Counted from the stretch's first letter, positions 1 through 9,436 are shown. The stretch: DNA of 64,000 bases from Streptomyces sp. Root431 (GCF_001426585.1 NZ_LMEI01000007.1:312227-376226), one strand, 5' to 3'. Notes: generated from the letters alone by a model not told the origin. Numbers and translations are program-made.

Positions 1-992
1 GCTCGCAGGAGGCGGACAACGTCTGGGACTTCTGGGGCCTCTCCCCGGAGTCGACCCACCAGGTGACCTGGCTCTTCGGCGACCGCGGCATCCCCGCCTC
101 GTACCGCCACATGAACGGCTACGGCTCGCACACGTTCCAGTGGAACAACGAGGCCGGCGAGGTCTTCTGGGTCAAGTACCACTTCAAGACCGACCAGGGC
201 ATCAAGAACCTCACCCAGGCCGAGGCCAACCGCCTCGCCGGCGAGGACCCGGACTCGCACCAGCGCGACCTGCGCGAGTCCATCGAGCGCGGCGACTTCC
301 CGACCTGGACCGTGCAGGTCCAGATCATGCCCGCGGCCGAGGCGGCCGAGTACCGCTTCAACCCGTTCGACCTCACCAAGGTGTGGCCGCACGAGGACTA
401 CCCGCCGATCGAGATCGGCAAGCTGGAGCTCAACCGCAACCCGGAGAACGTCTTCGCCGAGGTCGAGCAGTCGATCTTCAGCCCGGCGCACTTCGTGCCC
501 GGCATCGGCCCGTCCCCGGACAAGATGCTCCAGGGCCGCCTCTTCGCCTACGGCGACGCCCACCGCTACCGCGTCGGCATCAACGCCGACCACCTGCCGG
601 TGAACCGCCCGCACGCCACCGAGGCGCGCACCAACTCCCGTGACGGCCACCTGTACGACGGCCGCCACAAGGGCGCGAAGAACTACGAGCCGAACAGCTT
701 CGGCGGCCCGCACCAGACGGACCGGCCGCTGTGGCAGCCGCTCCCCGTCACCGGTCTCACCGGTGACCACGCCGCCCCCTCGCACTCCGAGGACAGCGAC
801 TTCGTCCAGGCGGGCGACCTCTACCGCCTGATGTCCGAGGACGAGAAGGGCCGTCTCGTCGAGAACCTGGCGGGCTTCATCGCCAAGGTCTCGCGCGACG
901 ACATCGCCGAGCGGGCGATCGCCAACTTCCGCCAGGCGGACGGTGACTTCGGCAAGCGGCTCGAGGCCGCGGTCCAGGCCCTGCGCGGCTGA
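1..992 (+). CDS. kat: Catalase, heme-dependent (C-terminal two thirds; 5' end outside window)
   Basis: The reading frame is open from base 3 and its start lies upstream of the window. About 330 residues remain of a family whose small-subunit members have about 480. The protein decomposes hydrogen peroxide in the cytoplasm. The decisive motif is RLFAYGDAHRYR near base 540, where the tyrosine is the proximal heme ligand. The segments around QADNVWDFWGLSP-type sequence and NRNPENVFAEVEQ are typical clade 3 catalase. The distal histidine and asparagine are expected in the missing N-terminal part. A strong terminator follows 25 bases after the stop. The exact paralogue name cannot be decided from the fragment. 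Confidence 0.95.
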   Translation, partial: SQEADNVWDFWGLSPESTHQVTWLFGDRGIPASYRHMNGYGSHTFQWNNEAGEVFWVKYHFKTDQGIKNLTQAEANRLAGEDPDSHQRDLRESIERGDFPTWTVQVQIMPAAEAAEYRFNPFDLTKVWPHEDYPPIEIGKLELNRNPENVFAEVEQSIFSPAHFVPGIGPSPDKMLQGRLFAYGDAHRYRVGINADHLPVNRPHATEARTNSRDGHLYDGRHKGAKNYEPNSFGGPHQTDRPLWQPLPVTGLTGDHAAPSHSEDSDFVQAGDLYRLMSEDEKGRLVENLAGFIAKVSRDDIAERAIANFRQADGDFGKRLEAAVQALRG

Positions 993-1014
993 GGGCGCTT
1001 GTCGTAGACAGGGA

Positions 1015-1054
1015 CCGGGCCGGACTCCTCACGGAGTCCGGCCCGGACTCTTTT
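1015..1054 (+). terminator. Rho-independent terminator after the catalase gene
   Basis: A perfect 14-bp GC-rich stem (1015-1028 with 1033-1046) has a TCAC loop and is followed by ACTCTTTT. It ends the catalase transcript. It also abuts the stop codon of the convergent CBS gene, so it may serve both directions. Confidence 0.85.
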
Positions 1055-1446
1055 CATCGGCCGGCGACGCTGTGCACCGGGATCCAGCAGCGGATGATGT
1101 CCCGTACGGAGACGATGCCGACGGGTCCCCGGTCGTCGAGGACGACGAGGTGGCGGAAGCCGCCGTGCGTCATCGCCTCGGCCGCCTCCGCCAGGGTCCA
1201 GGCGGGCGCGGCGAAGACGACGTCGTGGGTGGTGTGGGAGCCCGCGGTCTCGATGTCGGGGTCCTGGTCCCGGGCGAGCGAGTTGAGGATGTCGCGCTCG
1301 GTGAGGATGCCGAGTCCACCGGCGTCGGAGTCGAGGACGACGGCCGCGCCGACGCGGCGCGCCGACATCAGCCGGGCCGCTTGCCGGAGGGTGTGGGCGG
1401 GGCCGATGGTGAGGACCACCGTGCTCATGGCGTCACGGACGAGCAT
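1054..1446 (-). CDS. CBS-domain pair protein
   Basis: A 130-residue protein made of two tandem CBS domains (about residues 3-60 and 70-125) and little else. The first domain carries MSTVVLTIGPAHTLRQAARLM and VLDSDAGGLGILTERDIL. The second repeats the pattern (DVVFAAPAWTLAEAAEAMTHGG, LVVLDDRGPVGIVSVRDII). Such stand-alone pairs bind adenine nucleotides and act as energy or redox sensors of partner proteins, but no partner is visible beside it. The ATG at 1446 is chosen because AAGGAGG lies about 8 bases upstream. The GTG at 1458 would place that Shine-Dalgarno inside the gene. Function beyond nucleotide sensing is unknown. Confidence 0.85.
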   Translation of the reverse strand: MLVRDAMSTVVLTIGPAHTLRQAARLMSARRVGAAVVLDSDAGGLGILTERDILNSLARDQDPDIETAGSHTTHDVVFAAPAWTLAEAAEAMTHGGFRHLVVLDDRGPVGIVSVRDIIRCWIPVHSVAGR

Positions 1447-1625
1447 GGACGGAGCCACCTCCTTGGTGAAACCTTCAAGAAGAAGGAATTCACAAGTTCA
1501 CAAGTGGGGGGACTCTCAGAGTGGCACCGGGGGAGGGGCCCGACAAGGGGGCGCGCGAGGCGCCCCCGGGGAGTGACGACGGCGCTCAGGGCGCCGCGCC
1601 GGTCAAGCTCAGCGCCCGGTCCAGC

Positions 1626-1699
1626 CTCCGCGCCCGTCAAGCTTCCGCAGCCGGCCCTCAGGCTCCGCGCCCGTCAAGCTTCCGCGGCCGACCCTCAGG
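1626..1699. repeat. 37-bp tandem duplication across the hisN stop codon
   Basis: Two direct copies, 1626-1662 and 1663-1699, differ at two positions. The second copy contains the hisN stop codon (1695-1697), so the last bases of hisN are duplicated into its 3' untranslated region. A weaker partial copy lies just before, around 1605-1625. Confidence 0.85.
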
Positions 1700-2504
1700 C
1701 CTCCGCGTTCTCCTGGTTCAGGTAGCTCAGCAGCTCGCCGTGGAGCAGGCCGTTGGACGCCGCCGCGTTGCCGCTGTGCGGTCCGTGCCGGCCGTCCAGA
1801 CCCGTGTACGTGCCGCCGGCCTCCTGGACGACGACCGCCACCGCCGCCATGTCCCACAGGGACAGCTCCGGCTCGGCGCAGATGTCCACGGAACCCTCGG
1901 CGACCATCATGTACGGCCAGAAGTCGCCGTACGCGCGGGTCCGCCAGCACGCGCGCGTGAGGTCGAGGAAGCCGTCGAGCCGCCCCTGCTCCTCCCAGCC
2001 GCTCAGCGAGGAGTACGCGAAGGAGGCGTCCTCCAGAGAAGCCACCTTCGACACCCCGAGCCGGGTCGCCGAGGCCAGGCTGCGGCCCGTGTACGCGCCC
2101 AGGCCCTTCGCCGCCCACCAGCGGCGGCCGAGCGCCGGGGCCGACACCACGCCCACCACCGGCTGGAAGCCGGTCTCCCCGGCCTCCATCAGCGCGATCA
2201 GGGTCGCCCAGACGGGCACCCCGCGCACGTAGTTCTTGGTGCCGTCGATCGGGTCGATCACCCAGCGGCGCGGGCCCGAGCCCTCCACGCCGTACTCCTC
2301 GCCCAGGATCGCGTCACGCGGCCTGGCGCGCTGGAGCTGGCCGCGGATCAGTTCCTCCGCGGCCTTGTCGGCCTCGCTCACCGGGGTCATGTCCGGCTTC
2401 GTCTCGACCTTCAGGTCGAGCGCCTGGAATCGGTCCATGGTGGCCGCGTCGGCGGCATCCGCGAGGACGTGGGCGAGACGCAGATCATCGTGGTAATCGG
2501 CCAT
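1695..2504 (-). CDS. hisN: Histidinol-phosphatase, inositol-monophosphatase family
   Basis: A 269-residue Mg-dependent phosphatase of the IMPase superfamily. Metal-binding motifs are present in order: GEEYG (68-72), DPIDGTKNY (84-92) and SLWDMAA near residue 210. In actinomycetes this family supplies histidinol-phosphatase (HisN), the penultimate step of histidine synthesis. That assignment rests on family knowledge and on the gene order, which matches the S. coelicolor hisN region. The ATG at 2504 (MADYHDDL) starts the conserved part; the frame stays open far upstream but that stretch has no homology-like composition. A general inositol or sugar phosphatase remains possible. Confidence 0.85.
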   Translation of the reverse strand: MADYHDDLRLAHVLADAADAATMDRFQALDLKVETKPDMTPVSEADKAAEELIRGQLQRARPRDAILGEEYGVEGSGPRRWVIDPIDGTKNYVRGVPVWATLIALMEAGETGFQPVVGVVSAPALGRRWWAAKGLGAYTGRSLASATRLGVSKVASLEDASFAYSSLSGWEEQGRLDGFLDLTRACWRTRAYGDFWPYMMVAEGSVDICAEPELSLWDMAAVAVVVQEAGGTYTGLDGRHGPHSGNAAASNGLLHGELLSYLNQENAEA

Positions 2505-2639
2505 GGTCGGCACTCTATCCCCGCGTGATCCCCGCGCGGAGACCCGTCCACGGGGGCCCGCGGCGGCGCCCCCTTGACACTGCGCGGAGCCCTGCCGACG
2601 CTGAGCACGGAAACGTTTCGGTCGGTCCGGGAGGCGAGG

Positions 2640-3284
2640 ATGCCGACTGCCCGCGAGACCCTGCTCGACGCCGCGCTCGCCGCGCTCACCGACCGGTCCT
2701 GGTCCGCGATACGGATGGCCGACCTCGCGGCCGCCGCCCGGGTGTCGCGGCAGACCCTCTACAACGAGTTCGGCAGCAAGGAGGGGCTCGCCCGCGCCCT
2801 CGTGCGCCGGGAGGCCGACACCTATCTCCAGGGCGTCCGGACGCTGCTCGCCGCCCCCGCCCCGCCCGAGCGGAACCTCGTCGCCGTCGCCGAGTGGACC
2901 GTCGCCCGCGCCGCCGCCCGACCCGTCCTGCGGGCCCTGCTCACCGGCGCCTGGAACGAGAGACTGCCCGCGCCCCGGCCCCTCAGACCGGGCGCCCGCC
3001 CCGCCCCCGTACCCGCTCAGCGGCGCGCCGACGAAGGGCCGCCCGCGCCGGGCGAGCTGGTCGCGGCGACCGCGGCCTGCGCGGGCGAGCGGTGGGCGGC
3101 CGGCTGCGAGCTCGCCGTCCGGCTGGCCCTCAGCCACGTGGTCGCGCCCACGGTCCCGACCGCGGAACCGGGAGCTCAGTGCGAGGAGCCGGAGAGCTGG
3201 AGTCCGATGACCCCCATGATCACCAGACTGATCGAGACGATCTTGAGGGTGGAGACGACGTCACCGAGGAAGACCATGCCGTAG
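2640..3284 (+). CDS. TetR-family transcriptional regulator
   Basis: About 214 residues. The N-terminal helix-turn-helix is clear at residues 5-50 ([15 protein letters not shown], then [27 protein letters not shown]). The C-terminal ligand domain is rich in Ala, Pro and Arg and not assignable to a ligand. GGAGG lies just upstream of the ATG at 2640. The last 36 or so codons run antisense through the end of the convergent SMR gene (109-bp overlap) and read unlike a TetR tail, so the true end could have been lost by a frameshift. It is divergent from hisN. Target unknown; the neighbouring exporter is the obvious guess. Confidence 0.75.
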   Translation: MPTARETLLDAALAALTDRSWSAIRMADLAAAARVSRQTLYNEFGSKEGLARALVRREADTYLQGVRTLLAAPAPPERNLVAVAEWTVARAAARPVLRALLTGAWNERLPAPRPLRPGARPAPVPAQRRADEGPPAPGELVAATAACAGERWAAGCELAVRLALSHVVAPTVPTAEPGAQCEEPESWSPMTPMITRLIETILRVETTSPRKTMP

Positions 3285-3499
3285 ATCGCGGTCCCGGCCG
3301 CGCCGATCCCCGTCCACACCGCGTACGCCGGACCGACGTCCAGCTTCCGCAGCGCGAGGGTGAGCAGACCGAAGCTGCCCAGGGCGAAGGCCGCGAAGGC
3401 GATCGTCGGCCAGAGCCGGGTGAACCCGTGCGAGAGCTTCAGGCAGACCGCGAAACCGGTCTCCAGGACACCGGCCACCACCACCAGCAGCCACGCCAT
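3176..3499 (-). CDS. SMR-family exporter, SugE/Gdx (guanidinium exporter) type
   Basis: A 107-residue, four-helix inner-membrane transporter of the small multidrug resistance family. The membrane-embedded glutamate sits in helix 1 ([17 protein letters not shown]), and helix 3 carries [12 protein letters not shown]. Both resemble the SugE/Gdx branch, which exports guanidinium in antiport with protons, rather than the EmrE multidrug branch. GGGAGG precedes the ATG at 3499. No guanidine riboswitch could be recognised in the leader. The gene converges on and overlaps the TetR gene. Confidence 0.85.
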   Translation of the reverse strand: MAWLLVVVAGVLETGFAVCLKLSHGFTRLWPTIAFAAFALGSFGLLTLALRKLDVGPAYAVWTGIGAAGTAIYGMVFLGDVVSTLKIVSISLVIMGVIGLQLSGSSH

Positions 3500-3591
3500 C
3501 GTCAGTGCCTCCCACGCCGTCGGTGACTGCTTCGTCGCACTTGGTGCGATTATGCACTTACCGGTGGCGATGGGCCCTAAACGCCGACGGG

Positions 3592-4605
3592 TCAGTCACC
3601 CTCGCGTCGCTCGCGGGTCGCGAGCAGCCGCCGCAGCGAGTAGAGCCGCGCGGGGTCCGCGTGTCCCTCCGCCACGAACGCGTCGAGCGCGCAGTCCTGC
3701 TCGTCGTGGCTGCACGCGCGCGGGCAGTTCTCCGTGCCCGGTACGAGATCGGGGAAGGCGAGGATCACCCGGGACGGGTCGACGTGGTGCAGTCCGAAGG
3801 AGCGCACGCCGGGCGTGTCGATGACCCAGCCGCCCTCCTTGTCGTTGAGCGGCAGGGCGAGCGCCGAGGTCGTCGTGTGCCGGCCGCGGCCCGTGACCGC
3901 GTTGACCACGCCCGTCGTCCGCCGCCGGTCCGCCGGGACCAGGGCGTTGACCAGCGTCGTCTTGCCGACGCCGGAGTGACCGACGAAGGCGGTGGTGCGG
4001 CCCTTGAGGTGCTCGTGGACCCGCTCGGCGGCGACCCCGTCCACGAACTCGTCGCGGGTGGTCACCACGTACGGCACGCCGAGCGCCCCGTACATGTCGA
4101 GGAGTTCGTCCGCCGGCGCCAGGTCCGACTTGGTCAGGACGAGGAGCGGCGTGAGCCCGCCGTCGTACGCGGCGACCAGACAGCGGTCGATCAGCCGGGG
4201 ACGTGGCTCGGGGTCGGCGAGCGCGGTGACGATCGCCAGCTGGTCGGCGTTGGCGACGACCACCCGCTCGTACGGGTCGTCGTCGTCCGCCGTGCGCCGG
4301 AGCACCGAGCTGCGTTCGCCGATCCGGACGATCCGGGCCAGCGTGTCCTTCTCGCCGGAGAGGTCGCCGACGATGAGGACCCGGTCGCCGACCACGGCGG
4401 CCTTGCGGCCCAGCTCGCGCGCCTTCATCGCCATCACGATCCGGTCGTCGACCAGACAGGTCAGCCGGCCCCGGTCGACGGTGAGGACCATGCCCTCGAC
4501 GGCGTCCTCGTGCTTCGGGCGGATGGACGTACGGGGACGGGTGCCCTTGCGGTTGGGCCGCTGGCGGATGTCGTCCTCGTCGGTGTTCTTGCCGTAACGC
4601 CGCAT
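3592..4605 (-). CDS. rsgA: Ribosome small-subunit-dependent GTPase RsgA
   Basis: A 337-residue circularly permuted GTPase that helps mature 30S ribosomal subunits. The G motifs appear in the permuted order G4 (TKSD, near 160), G1 (GHSGVGKTT, near 220) and G3 (DTPG, near 265). An OB-fold precedes them (residues about 40-110). The zinc-binding tail (CPRACSHDEQDC) follows near 293. The gene lies 3 bp downstream of aroA and must be co-transcribed with it. Basic N-terminal residues (RQRPNRKGTRPR) are typical of actinobacterial forms. Confidence 0.93.
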   Translation of the reverse strand: MRRYGKNTDEDDIRQRPNRKGTRPRTSIRPKHEDAVEGMVLTVDRGRLTCLVDDRIVMAMKARELGRKAAVVGDRVLIVGDLSGEKDTLARIVRIGERSSVLRRTADDDDPYERVVVANADQLAIVTALADPEPRPRLIDRCLVAAYDGGLTPLLVLTKSDLAPADELLDMYGALGVPYVVTTRDEFVDGVAAERVHEHLKGRTTAFVGHSGVGKTTLVNALVPADRRRTTGVVNAVTGRGRHTTTSALALPLNDKEGGWVIDTPGVRSFGLHHVDPSRVILAFPDLVPGTENCPRACSHDEQDCALDAFVAEGHADPARLYSLRRLLATRERREGD

Positions 4606-4608
4606 GAC

Positions 4609-5940
4609 TCAGACCCCGAGCATTTCGGTCCACATCCCGGGGAAGTCGGGCAAGGTCTTCGCCGTCGTGGCCACGTCCTCGATCTCCACGCCCTCGACCG
4701 CGAGGCCGATGATCGCGCCCGCCGTCGCCATGCGGTGGTCGTGGTACGTGTGGAAGACGCCGCCGTGCAGCGGACGCGGGCGGATGTGCAGACCGTCCTC
4801 GGTCTCCGTCACATCGCCGCCCAGCTCGTTGATCTCCTTGGTGAGGGCCGCCAGGCGGTCCGTCTCGTGCAGCCGCAGATGGGCGACCCCGCGCAGCGTG
4901 GAGGGGGAGTCGGCGAGGGCCGCGACCGCCGCGATGCCGGGGGTCAGTTCCCCGACCTCGCCGAGGTCCACGTCGATGCCGTGGATCCGGCCCGTACCGG
5001 TGAAGGTCAGACCCGCCTCGGTCAGCTCGCAGGAGCCACCCATCTCGGTGAAGATCCGGCGCAGCTCGTCACCCGGCTGGGTGGTCCGCTCGGGCCAGTC
5101 CGGCACGGTCACCCGGCCGCCGGTCACCAGCGCCGCCGCCAGGAACGGCTGCGCGTTCGACAGGTCCGGCTCGACGACCAGGTCCCGGCCGCGCAGCGCG
5201 GAGGGCGCCACCCGCCAGACGTTCGGCTCGCCGCCGTGCTCCGGCTCGTCGACCTGGGCGCCGACCGCGCGCAGCATGTCGACCGTCATCCGGATGTGCG
5301 GCAGCGAGGGCAGCTTCGCGCCGACGTGCCGGACCTCGACGCCCTGGTTGAAGCGGGGCGCGGAGAGCAGCAGGGCGCTGACGAACTGGGAGGACGAGGA
5401 GGCGTCGATCTCGACCGTGCCGCCGTCCAGGCCCCCGCCGCCGTGCACGGTCATGGGCAGCGCGCCCCGGCCGTCGTCGTCGATCCGGGCGCCGAGCGCG
5501 CGCAGCGCGTCGATCACCCCGTGCAGCGGACGCTCGTGGGAGCGGGGGTCGCCGTCGAAGCGGACGGAGCCGTCGGCGAGCGCCGCGACCGGGGGCAGGA
5601 AGCGCATGACCGTGCCCGCGTTGCCGACGTCGACCGTGGCGGGGCCGCGCAGCGGGGACGGGATGATCCGCCAGGCCTCGCCGGTGCCGTCCGGGCCCAC
5701 GCCCTCCTCGATCTTCACGCCGAGCGTACGCAGCGCCTCGGCCATCAGGAGGGTGTCGCGGGAGCGCAGCGGGCGGCGCAGCCAGCCGGGCTCGGAGGCG
5801 AGCGCGGCGAGGACCAGACCGCGGTTGGTGACCGACTTCGATCCGGGCACGGTGACGGTCGCGTCGACGGCGCCGCGGGCATACGGGGCGGGCCAGAGGT
5901 CGGTGGACGGGTCGGGGCGCACGGAAGCTGCTGCGGTCAT
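4609..5940 (-). CDS. aroA: 3-phosphoshikimate 1-carboxyvinyltransferase (EPSP synthase)
   Basis: A 443-residue shikimate-pathway enzyme that transfers enolpyruvate from PEP to shikimate-3-phosphate. The signatures are [19 protein letters not shown] near residue 30 (substrate phosphate binding), [18 protein letters not shown] near 100 (PEP binding) and [14 protein letters not shown] near 405. The start MTAAASVRP at 5940 is the first ATG before the conserved region. The open frame continues several kilobases upstream without coding character there. It is followed after 3 bp by rsgA. Confidence 0.95.
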   Translation of the reverse strand: MTAAASVRPDPSTDLWPAPYARGAVDATVTVPGSKSVTNRGLVLAALASEPGWLRRPLRSRDTLLMAEALRTLGVKIEEGVGPDGTGEAWRIIPSPLRGPATVDVGNAGTVMRFLPPVAALADGSVRFDGDPRSHERPLHGVIDALRALGARIDDDGRGALPMTVHGGGGLDGGTVEIDASSSSQFVSALLLSAPRFNQGVEVRHVGAKLPSLPHIRMTVDMLRAVGAQVDEPEHGGEPNVWRVAPSALRGRDLVVEPDLSNAQPFLAAALVTGGRVTVPDWPERTTQPGDELRRIFTEMGGSCELTEAGLTFTGTGRIHGIDVDLGEVGELTPGIAAVAALADSPSTLRGVAHLRLHETDRLAALTKEINELGGDVTETEDGLHIRPRPLHGGVFHTYHDHRMATAGAIIGLAVEGVEIEDVATTAKTLPDFPGMWTEMLGV

Positions 5941-5960
5941 GGAATCACTGTACGGGGGTG

Positions 5961-6644
5961 TCAGAAGCCCAGGAGCCAGCGCCCGCCGCCGATCAGGGAG
6001 CAGATCGAGACCGCGTGGAAGAAGAGGAGCCACACCCCCGGGTGCACGTGGGTGAGGCGCGCGAGCTGGTCCGCGTCCGAGTCGGGGGCGCCGCCGTGGC
6101 GCCGCTTCGCCTGGAGCTCGAAGGCCGGGCGGACACCGCCGAGGAGCAGGAACCACACCGCCGCGTAGGCGAAGAGCGACTGGACCTCGGGGCCGGTCAG
6201 CCAGGAGACGAGGAGGAACGTCGCACCCGTGAGGAGGACGGTGAGGATCCCGTACGCGTTCCGGACCATCACCAGCATCGCGAGCAGCAGGCCGGTCGCG
6301 AGCCAGAGCAGCAGGGTGACCAGGCCCGCGCCGAGCAGGGCGGCGCCGCCGAGGCCGAGCAGCGGGGCGGCGGTGTATCCGGCGGCCAGGGTGAGGACCA
6401 CGCCTATGCCGGTCGGGCGGCCCCGGGTCACGGTCAGCCCGCTGGTGTCCGAGTGCAGCCGGATCGCCTCCAGGCGGCGGCCGGTCGCGAGGGCGACGAT
6501 CCCGTGCCCGCCCTCGTGGGCGATGGTGATCGCGTTGCGGGCCAGGAGCCAGACGCGGCGGGGCACGGTGACGGCGAGGGCGGCGACCGCGGTGGCGATC
6601 ACCAGCCATTCGGCCGGGGCGGCCTTCGGGCTGAAGAGGTCCAT
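5961..6644 (-). CDS. M50-family membrane metallopeptidase
   Basis: A 227-residue polytopic membrane protein with the zinc site HEGGH (near residue 43) in a membrane-associated helix, preceded by RNAITIAHE. At least five hydrophobic helices follow. This is the M50B/SpoIVFB-like group: intramembrane zinc proteases with unknown substrates in streptomycetes. A histidine-rich C-terminal part (LTHVHPGVW) precedes the last helix. It lies just upstream of aroA on the same strand (20 bp gap), so the three genes may form one transcript. It is divergent from the YedK-like gene. Confidence 0.85.
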   Translation of the reverse strand: MDLFSPKAAPAEWLVIATAVAALAVTVPRRVWLLARNAITIAHEGGHGIVALATGRRLEAIRLHSDTSGLTVTRGRPTGIGVVLTLAAGYTAAPLLGLGGAALLGAGLVTLLLWLATGLLLAMLVMVRNAYGILTVLLTGATFLLVSWLTGPEVQSLFAYAAVWFLLLGGVRPAFELQAKRRHGGAPDSDADQLARLTHVHPGVWLLFFHAVSICSLIGGGRWLLGF

Positions 6645-6693
6645 TGTCCGGGCCGCTCCTCGGGTGGTCGGGGATCGTGGCAGTGTGGCACGT

Positions 6694-7509
6694 ATGTGCG
6701 GACGGTATGCAGCGAGTCGGCGGCCCGAGGACCTCGTCGACGCTTTCGGGATCGAGAAGTGGGAGCCGGAGGAGACCCTGGCCCCCGACTGGAACGTGGC
6801 CCCCACCAAAGAGGTCTGGGCCGTACTGGAGCGTCCTCTTAAGGACGCCGAATCGAGGCGGCCGGTTCGCCAGCTGCGCGCACTGAAATGGGGCCTCGTC
6901 CCGTCCTGGTCGAAGTCGCCGGAGGGCGCCGCCCGGATGATCAACGCGCGCGCGGAGACCCTCCACGAGAAGCCCTCCTTCAAGCGCGCCTTCGCGGCCC
7001 GCCGCTGCATCCTGCCCGCCGACGGCTACTACGAATGGGTGACCGGCGCGGGGGAGCGGGACCTGGAGGTGGAGGGGAAGAAGAAGAGGCCGCGGAAGCA
7101 GCCGTACTTCGTGACCCCGGCGGACGGCTCGGTCTTCGCGATGGCCGGCCTCTACGAGTTCTGGCGCGACCGCACCCTCCCCGACGACCACCCCTCCGCG
7201 TGGTGGGTGACCTGCTCGGTCGTCACCACCGAGGCCGAGACGGGCCCGCTGGGCGTGGCCCCGGCCGAGGGCCCGCGCTCGCTCGCCGACATCCACCCCC
7301 GGATGCCGCTGATGCTGACGGAGGACCGCTGGGACGCCTGGCTCGACCCGGCCCGCACCGGAGAGGAGGAGCTGCGCGCACTGCTCACCGCGCCGCCGGA
7401 GGGGCTGATGCGGGCCTACCCGGTGTCGACGGCGGTCAGCAACGTCCGCAACAACGGCCCCGAGCTCCTGACGGAGCTGGAGGGCCCGGAGGTCGGCACG
7501 CTGTTCTGA
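6694..7509 (+). CDS. SOS-response-associated peptidase, YedK/HMCES (SRAP) family
   Basis: A 271-residue SRAP-domain protein. The new N-terminus is MCGRY, where Cys2 forms the thiazolidine cross-link with abasic sites in single-stranded DNA. Other conserved segments are [23 protein letters not shown] (active-site Glu) and IHPRMPLML (active-site His). The protein shields abasic sites from nucleases during replication. The start at 6694 is fixed by the need for Cys at position 2. An insertion rich in Lys/Arg ([10 protein letters not shown]) sits after the GYYEW motif. Confidence 0.93.
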   Translation: MCGRYAASRRPEDLVDAFGIEKWEPEETLAPDWNVAPTKEVWAVLERPLKDAESRRPVRQLRALKWGLVPSWSKSPEGAARMINARAETLHEKPSFKRAFAARRCILPADGYYEWVTGAGERDLEVEGKKKRPRKQPYFVTPADGSVFAMAGLYEFWRDRTLPDDHPSAWWVTCSVVTTEAETGPLGVAPAEGPRSLADIHPRMPLMLTEDRWDAWLDPARTGEEELRALLTAPPEGLMRAYPVSTAVSNVRNNGPELLTELEGPEVGTLF

Positions 7510-7546
7510 CCGTTCCGGAGGAGCGGAACGGAGGCAGGATGGGGGC

Positions 7547-8188
7547 GTGACCGACGTGACACAGTACGAGACCGTTTCCACCGACGCCGGTGAGGCGCGC
7601 ATCACCTGGTACGAGGCGACGGAGCCGTGGGCCGTCCTCGCCCTCGGCCACGGCGCCGGCGGCGGCATCGAGGCCCGCGACCTCCAGGCCCTGGCCGGCG
7701 CGCTGCCGGCCCGCGGCGTGACCACGGCCCTCGTCGAGCAGCCCTGGCGCGTGGCCGGCAAGAAGGTCGCGCCCGCGCCGAAGACCCTCGACACCGGCTG
7801 GCGCGGCCTGTGGCCGGCCCTCGCGAAGCCCGGACTCCCCGTGATCGCGGGCGGCCGCAGCGCCGGCGCCCGGGTCGCCTGCCGGACCGGGAGCGAACTG
7901 GGCGCGCTCGCCGTCCTCGCGCTGAGCTTCCCCCTCCACCCGCCGGGGAAGCCGGAGCGCTCCCGCGCCGACGAGCTCCTCGGCACCGCCCTGCCCACGC
8001 TCGTCGTGCAGGGCGGCAACGACCCCTTCGGACGCCCCGAGGAGTTCCCCGCGGGCCCGCACGCGCTCGTCGAGGTGCCGTACGGAGACCACGGCTTCGC
8101 CGTGCCCAAGCGCGCGCCGCTCACCCAAGACGAGGCTCTGGACGGGCTCGTGGCCGGCGTCGCCGCGTGGCTCGTCACACTGCGCTGA
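7547..8188 (+). CDS. Alpha/beta hydrolase (Tex30/KANL3-like)
   Basis: A 213-residue compact alpha/beta hydrolase. The oxyanion-loop segment is [10 protein letters not shown]. The nucleophile elbow is [10 protein letters not shown] (Gly-X-Ser-X-Gly). The acid is probably Asp in VQGGNDPFG, and the base is His in YGDHGF. Proteins of this layout are cytosolic esterases or dienelactone-hydrolase-like enzymes of unknown substrate. It starts with GTG at 7547, about 12 bases after GGAGG, and follows the YedK-like gene by 37 bp, so the two are probably co-transcribed. Confidence 0.85.
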   Translation: MTDVTQYETVSTDAGEARITWYEATEPWAVLALGHGAGGGIEARDLQALAGALPARGVTTALVEQPWRVAGKKVAPAPKTLDTGWRGLWPALAKPGLPVIAGGRSAGARVACRTGSELGALAVLALSFPLHPPGKPERSRADELLGTALPTLVVQGGNDPFGRPEEFPAGPHALVEVPYGDHGFAVPKRAPLTQDEALDGLVAGVAAWLVTLR

Positions 8189-8205
8189 CACCGGCTCCCG
8201 TACCG

Positions 8206-8231
8206 GGAATGTTGAGCGGGGCACCTCTGTT
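8206..8231 (+). promoter_or_regulatory. SigR-dependent promoter (sigRp2-like)
   Basis: GGAAT at 8206-8210, exactly 18 bases, then GTT at 8229-8231. This matches the SigR consensus GGAAT-N18/19-GTT. It lies 44 bases before the long sigR start and gives the positive autoregulatory loop known from S. coelicolor. Confidence 0.9.
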
Positions 8232-8275
8232 GTGGAGAGCGTCGGTGTGAGACCAAGGAAGAGGGAGTCCGTCGC

Positions 8276-9097
8276 ATGGGTTCGACCATCTGCCCCGAGC
8301 GCGCGCAGGCCGCTGACCTCGACTGGACAGTGCTGCCCGCGCCCAAGATCGCCCCTATTCGGGCGGCGGGCGGAGCGGTTCCTCGTCTATCCTCCGAAAC
8401 GAGTGGGTCCGCCTTCGGGCTCGCCACCACGCTGGAGGAGGTGGGTCCGGTCACTGGGACCGACACAGGGACCGACGACGGCCCCGAGGAGACGACCGCG
8501 GAGCGCAACGCGCGCTTCGAGCGGGACGCCCTCGGATTCCTCGACCAGATGTACTCCGCCGCCCTGCGCATGACGCGCAACCCCGCGGACGCAGAGGACC
8601 TGGTGCAGGAGACCTACGCGAAGGCGTACGGATCCTTCCACCAGTTCCGCGAGGGCACGAACCTCAAGGCGTGGCTGTACCGCATCCTCACGAACACCTT
8701 CATCAACTCGTACCGCAAGAAGCAGCGTGAGCCCCAGCGCAGTGCCGCCGAGGAGATCGAGGACTGGCAGCTCGCCCGTGCCGAGTCGCACATGTCGACC
8801 GGACTGCGCTCCGCCGAGTCGCAGGCGCTGGACCACCTTCCCGACTCCGACGTGAAGGAAGCGCTGCAGGCGATCCCCGAGGAGTTCCGCATCGCCGTCT
8901 ATCTGGCGGATGTCGAGGGCTTTGCCTACAAGGAGATCGCGGACATCATGGGGACACCCATCGGTACGGTGATGTCCCGACTGCACCGGGGCCGCCGCCA
9001 GCTGCGCGGCATGCTCGAGGACTACGCCCGCGACCGCGGGCTGGTACCCGCGGGCGCCGGAGAGTCGTCGAACGATCTGAAAGGCTCGGGCTCATGA
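8276..9097 (+). CDS. sigR: ECF sigma factor SigR (thiol-oxidative stress), long and short isoforms
   Basis: An ECF sigma factor directing thioredoxin, mycothiol and protein-quality-control genes under disulfide stress. Region 2 is [33 protein letters not shown] and region 4 is [26 protein letters not shown]. The ATG at 8276 gives 273 residues. An internal GTG at 8441, behind GGAGGAG and exactly 55 codons later, gives the 218-residue canonical SigR. This reproduces the known unstable SigR' isoform with a 55-residue extension, made from the SigR promoter mapped at 8206. The stop overlaps rsrA by 4 bp. Confidence 0.96.
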   Translation: MGSTICPERAQAADLDWTVLPAPKIAPIRAAGGAVPRLSSETSGSAFGLATTLEEVGPVTGTDTGTDDGPEETTAERNARFERDALGFLDQMYSAALRMTRNPADAEDLVQETYAKAYGSFHQFREGTNLKAWLYRILTNTFINSYRKKQREPQRSAAEEIEDWQLARAESHMSTGLRSAESQALDHLPDSDVKEALQAIPEEFRIAVYLADVEGFAYKEIADIMGTPIGTVMSRLHRGRRQLRGMLEDYARDRGLVPAGAGESSNDLKGSGS

Positions 9098-9411
9098 GCT
9101 GCGGAGAGCCGCACGAGACGGATTGCTCAGAGGTCCTGGATCATCTCTACGAGTTCCTCGACAAAGAGATGCCCGACAGCGACTGCACCAAGTTCGAGGT
9201 GCACTTCGAGGAGTGCTCCCCGTGCCTGGAGAAGTACGGCCTGGAGCAGGCGGTGAAGAAGCTCGTCAAGCGCTGCTGCGGCAGTGACGACGTCCCCACC
9301 GACCTGCGGTCCAAGGTCATGGGCCGGATCGACCTGATCCGCTCGGGACAGCTGGTGCCCGAGCAGGACATCACGGCGGTCGCCCCGGCGACGCCCGCTC
9401 CCCAGGAGTAG
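9094..9411 (+). CDS. rsrA: Anti-sigma factor RsrA, zinc redox switch (ZAS family)
   Basis: A 105-residue cytosolic anti-sigma factor that holds SigR when reduced and releases it on disulfide formation. All landmark residues of S. coelicolor RsrA are present at the same positions: Cys3, Cys11, Cys31, His37, Cys41, Cys44, Cys61 and Cys62. The zinc motif is HFEECSPC. The ATGA overlap with sigR indicates translational coupling that keeps the two proteins near equal amounts. The gene end is duplicated in tandem (see the 23-bp repeat). Confidence 0.97.
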   Translation: MSCGEPHETDCSEVLDHLYEFLDKEMPDSDCTKFEVHFEECSPCLEKYGLEQAVKKLVKRCCGSDDVPTDLRSKVMGRIDLIRSGQLVPEQDITAVAPATPAPQE

Positions 9412-9436
9412 GCACGCCCGCTCCCCAGAAGTAGGC
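9391..9436. repeat. 23-bp tandem duplication across the rsrA stop codon
   Basis: Copies 9391-9413 and 9414-9436 differ at one base. The first contains the last six rsrA codons and the stop; the second repeats them in the 3' untranslated region. Confidence 0.9.

Noticed and set aside
3500..3600. Guanidine riboswitch upstream of the SMR exporter
   Set aside because: The leader is too short and lacks recognisable ykkC, mini-ykkC or guanidine-III motifs.
3505..6168. Plus-strand frame of 887 codons opposite rsgA and aroA
   Set aside because: Antisense shadow of two well-supported genes.
4609..8580. Very long minus-strand frame of 1323 codons
   Set aside because: Only the aroA part (to 5940) has coding character. 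The rest is antisense to the YedK-like, hydrolase and sigR genes and reads as Pro/Arg/Gly-rich shadow.
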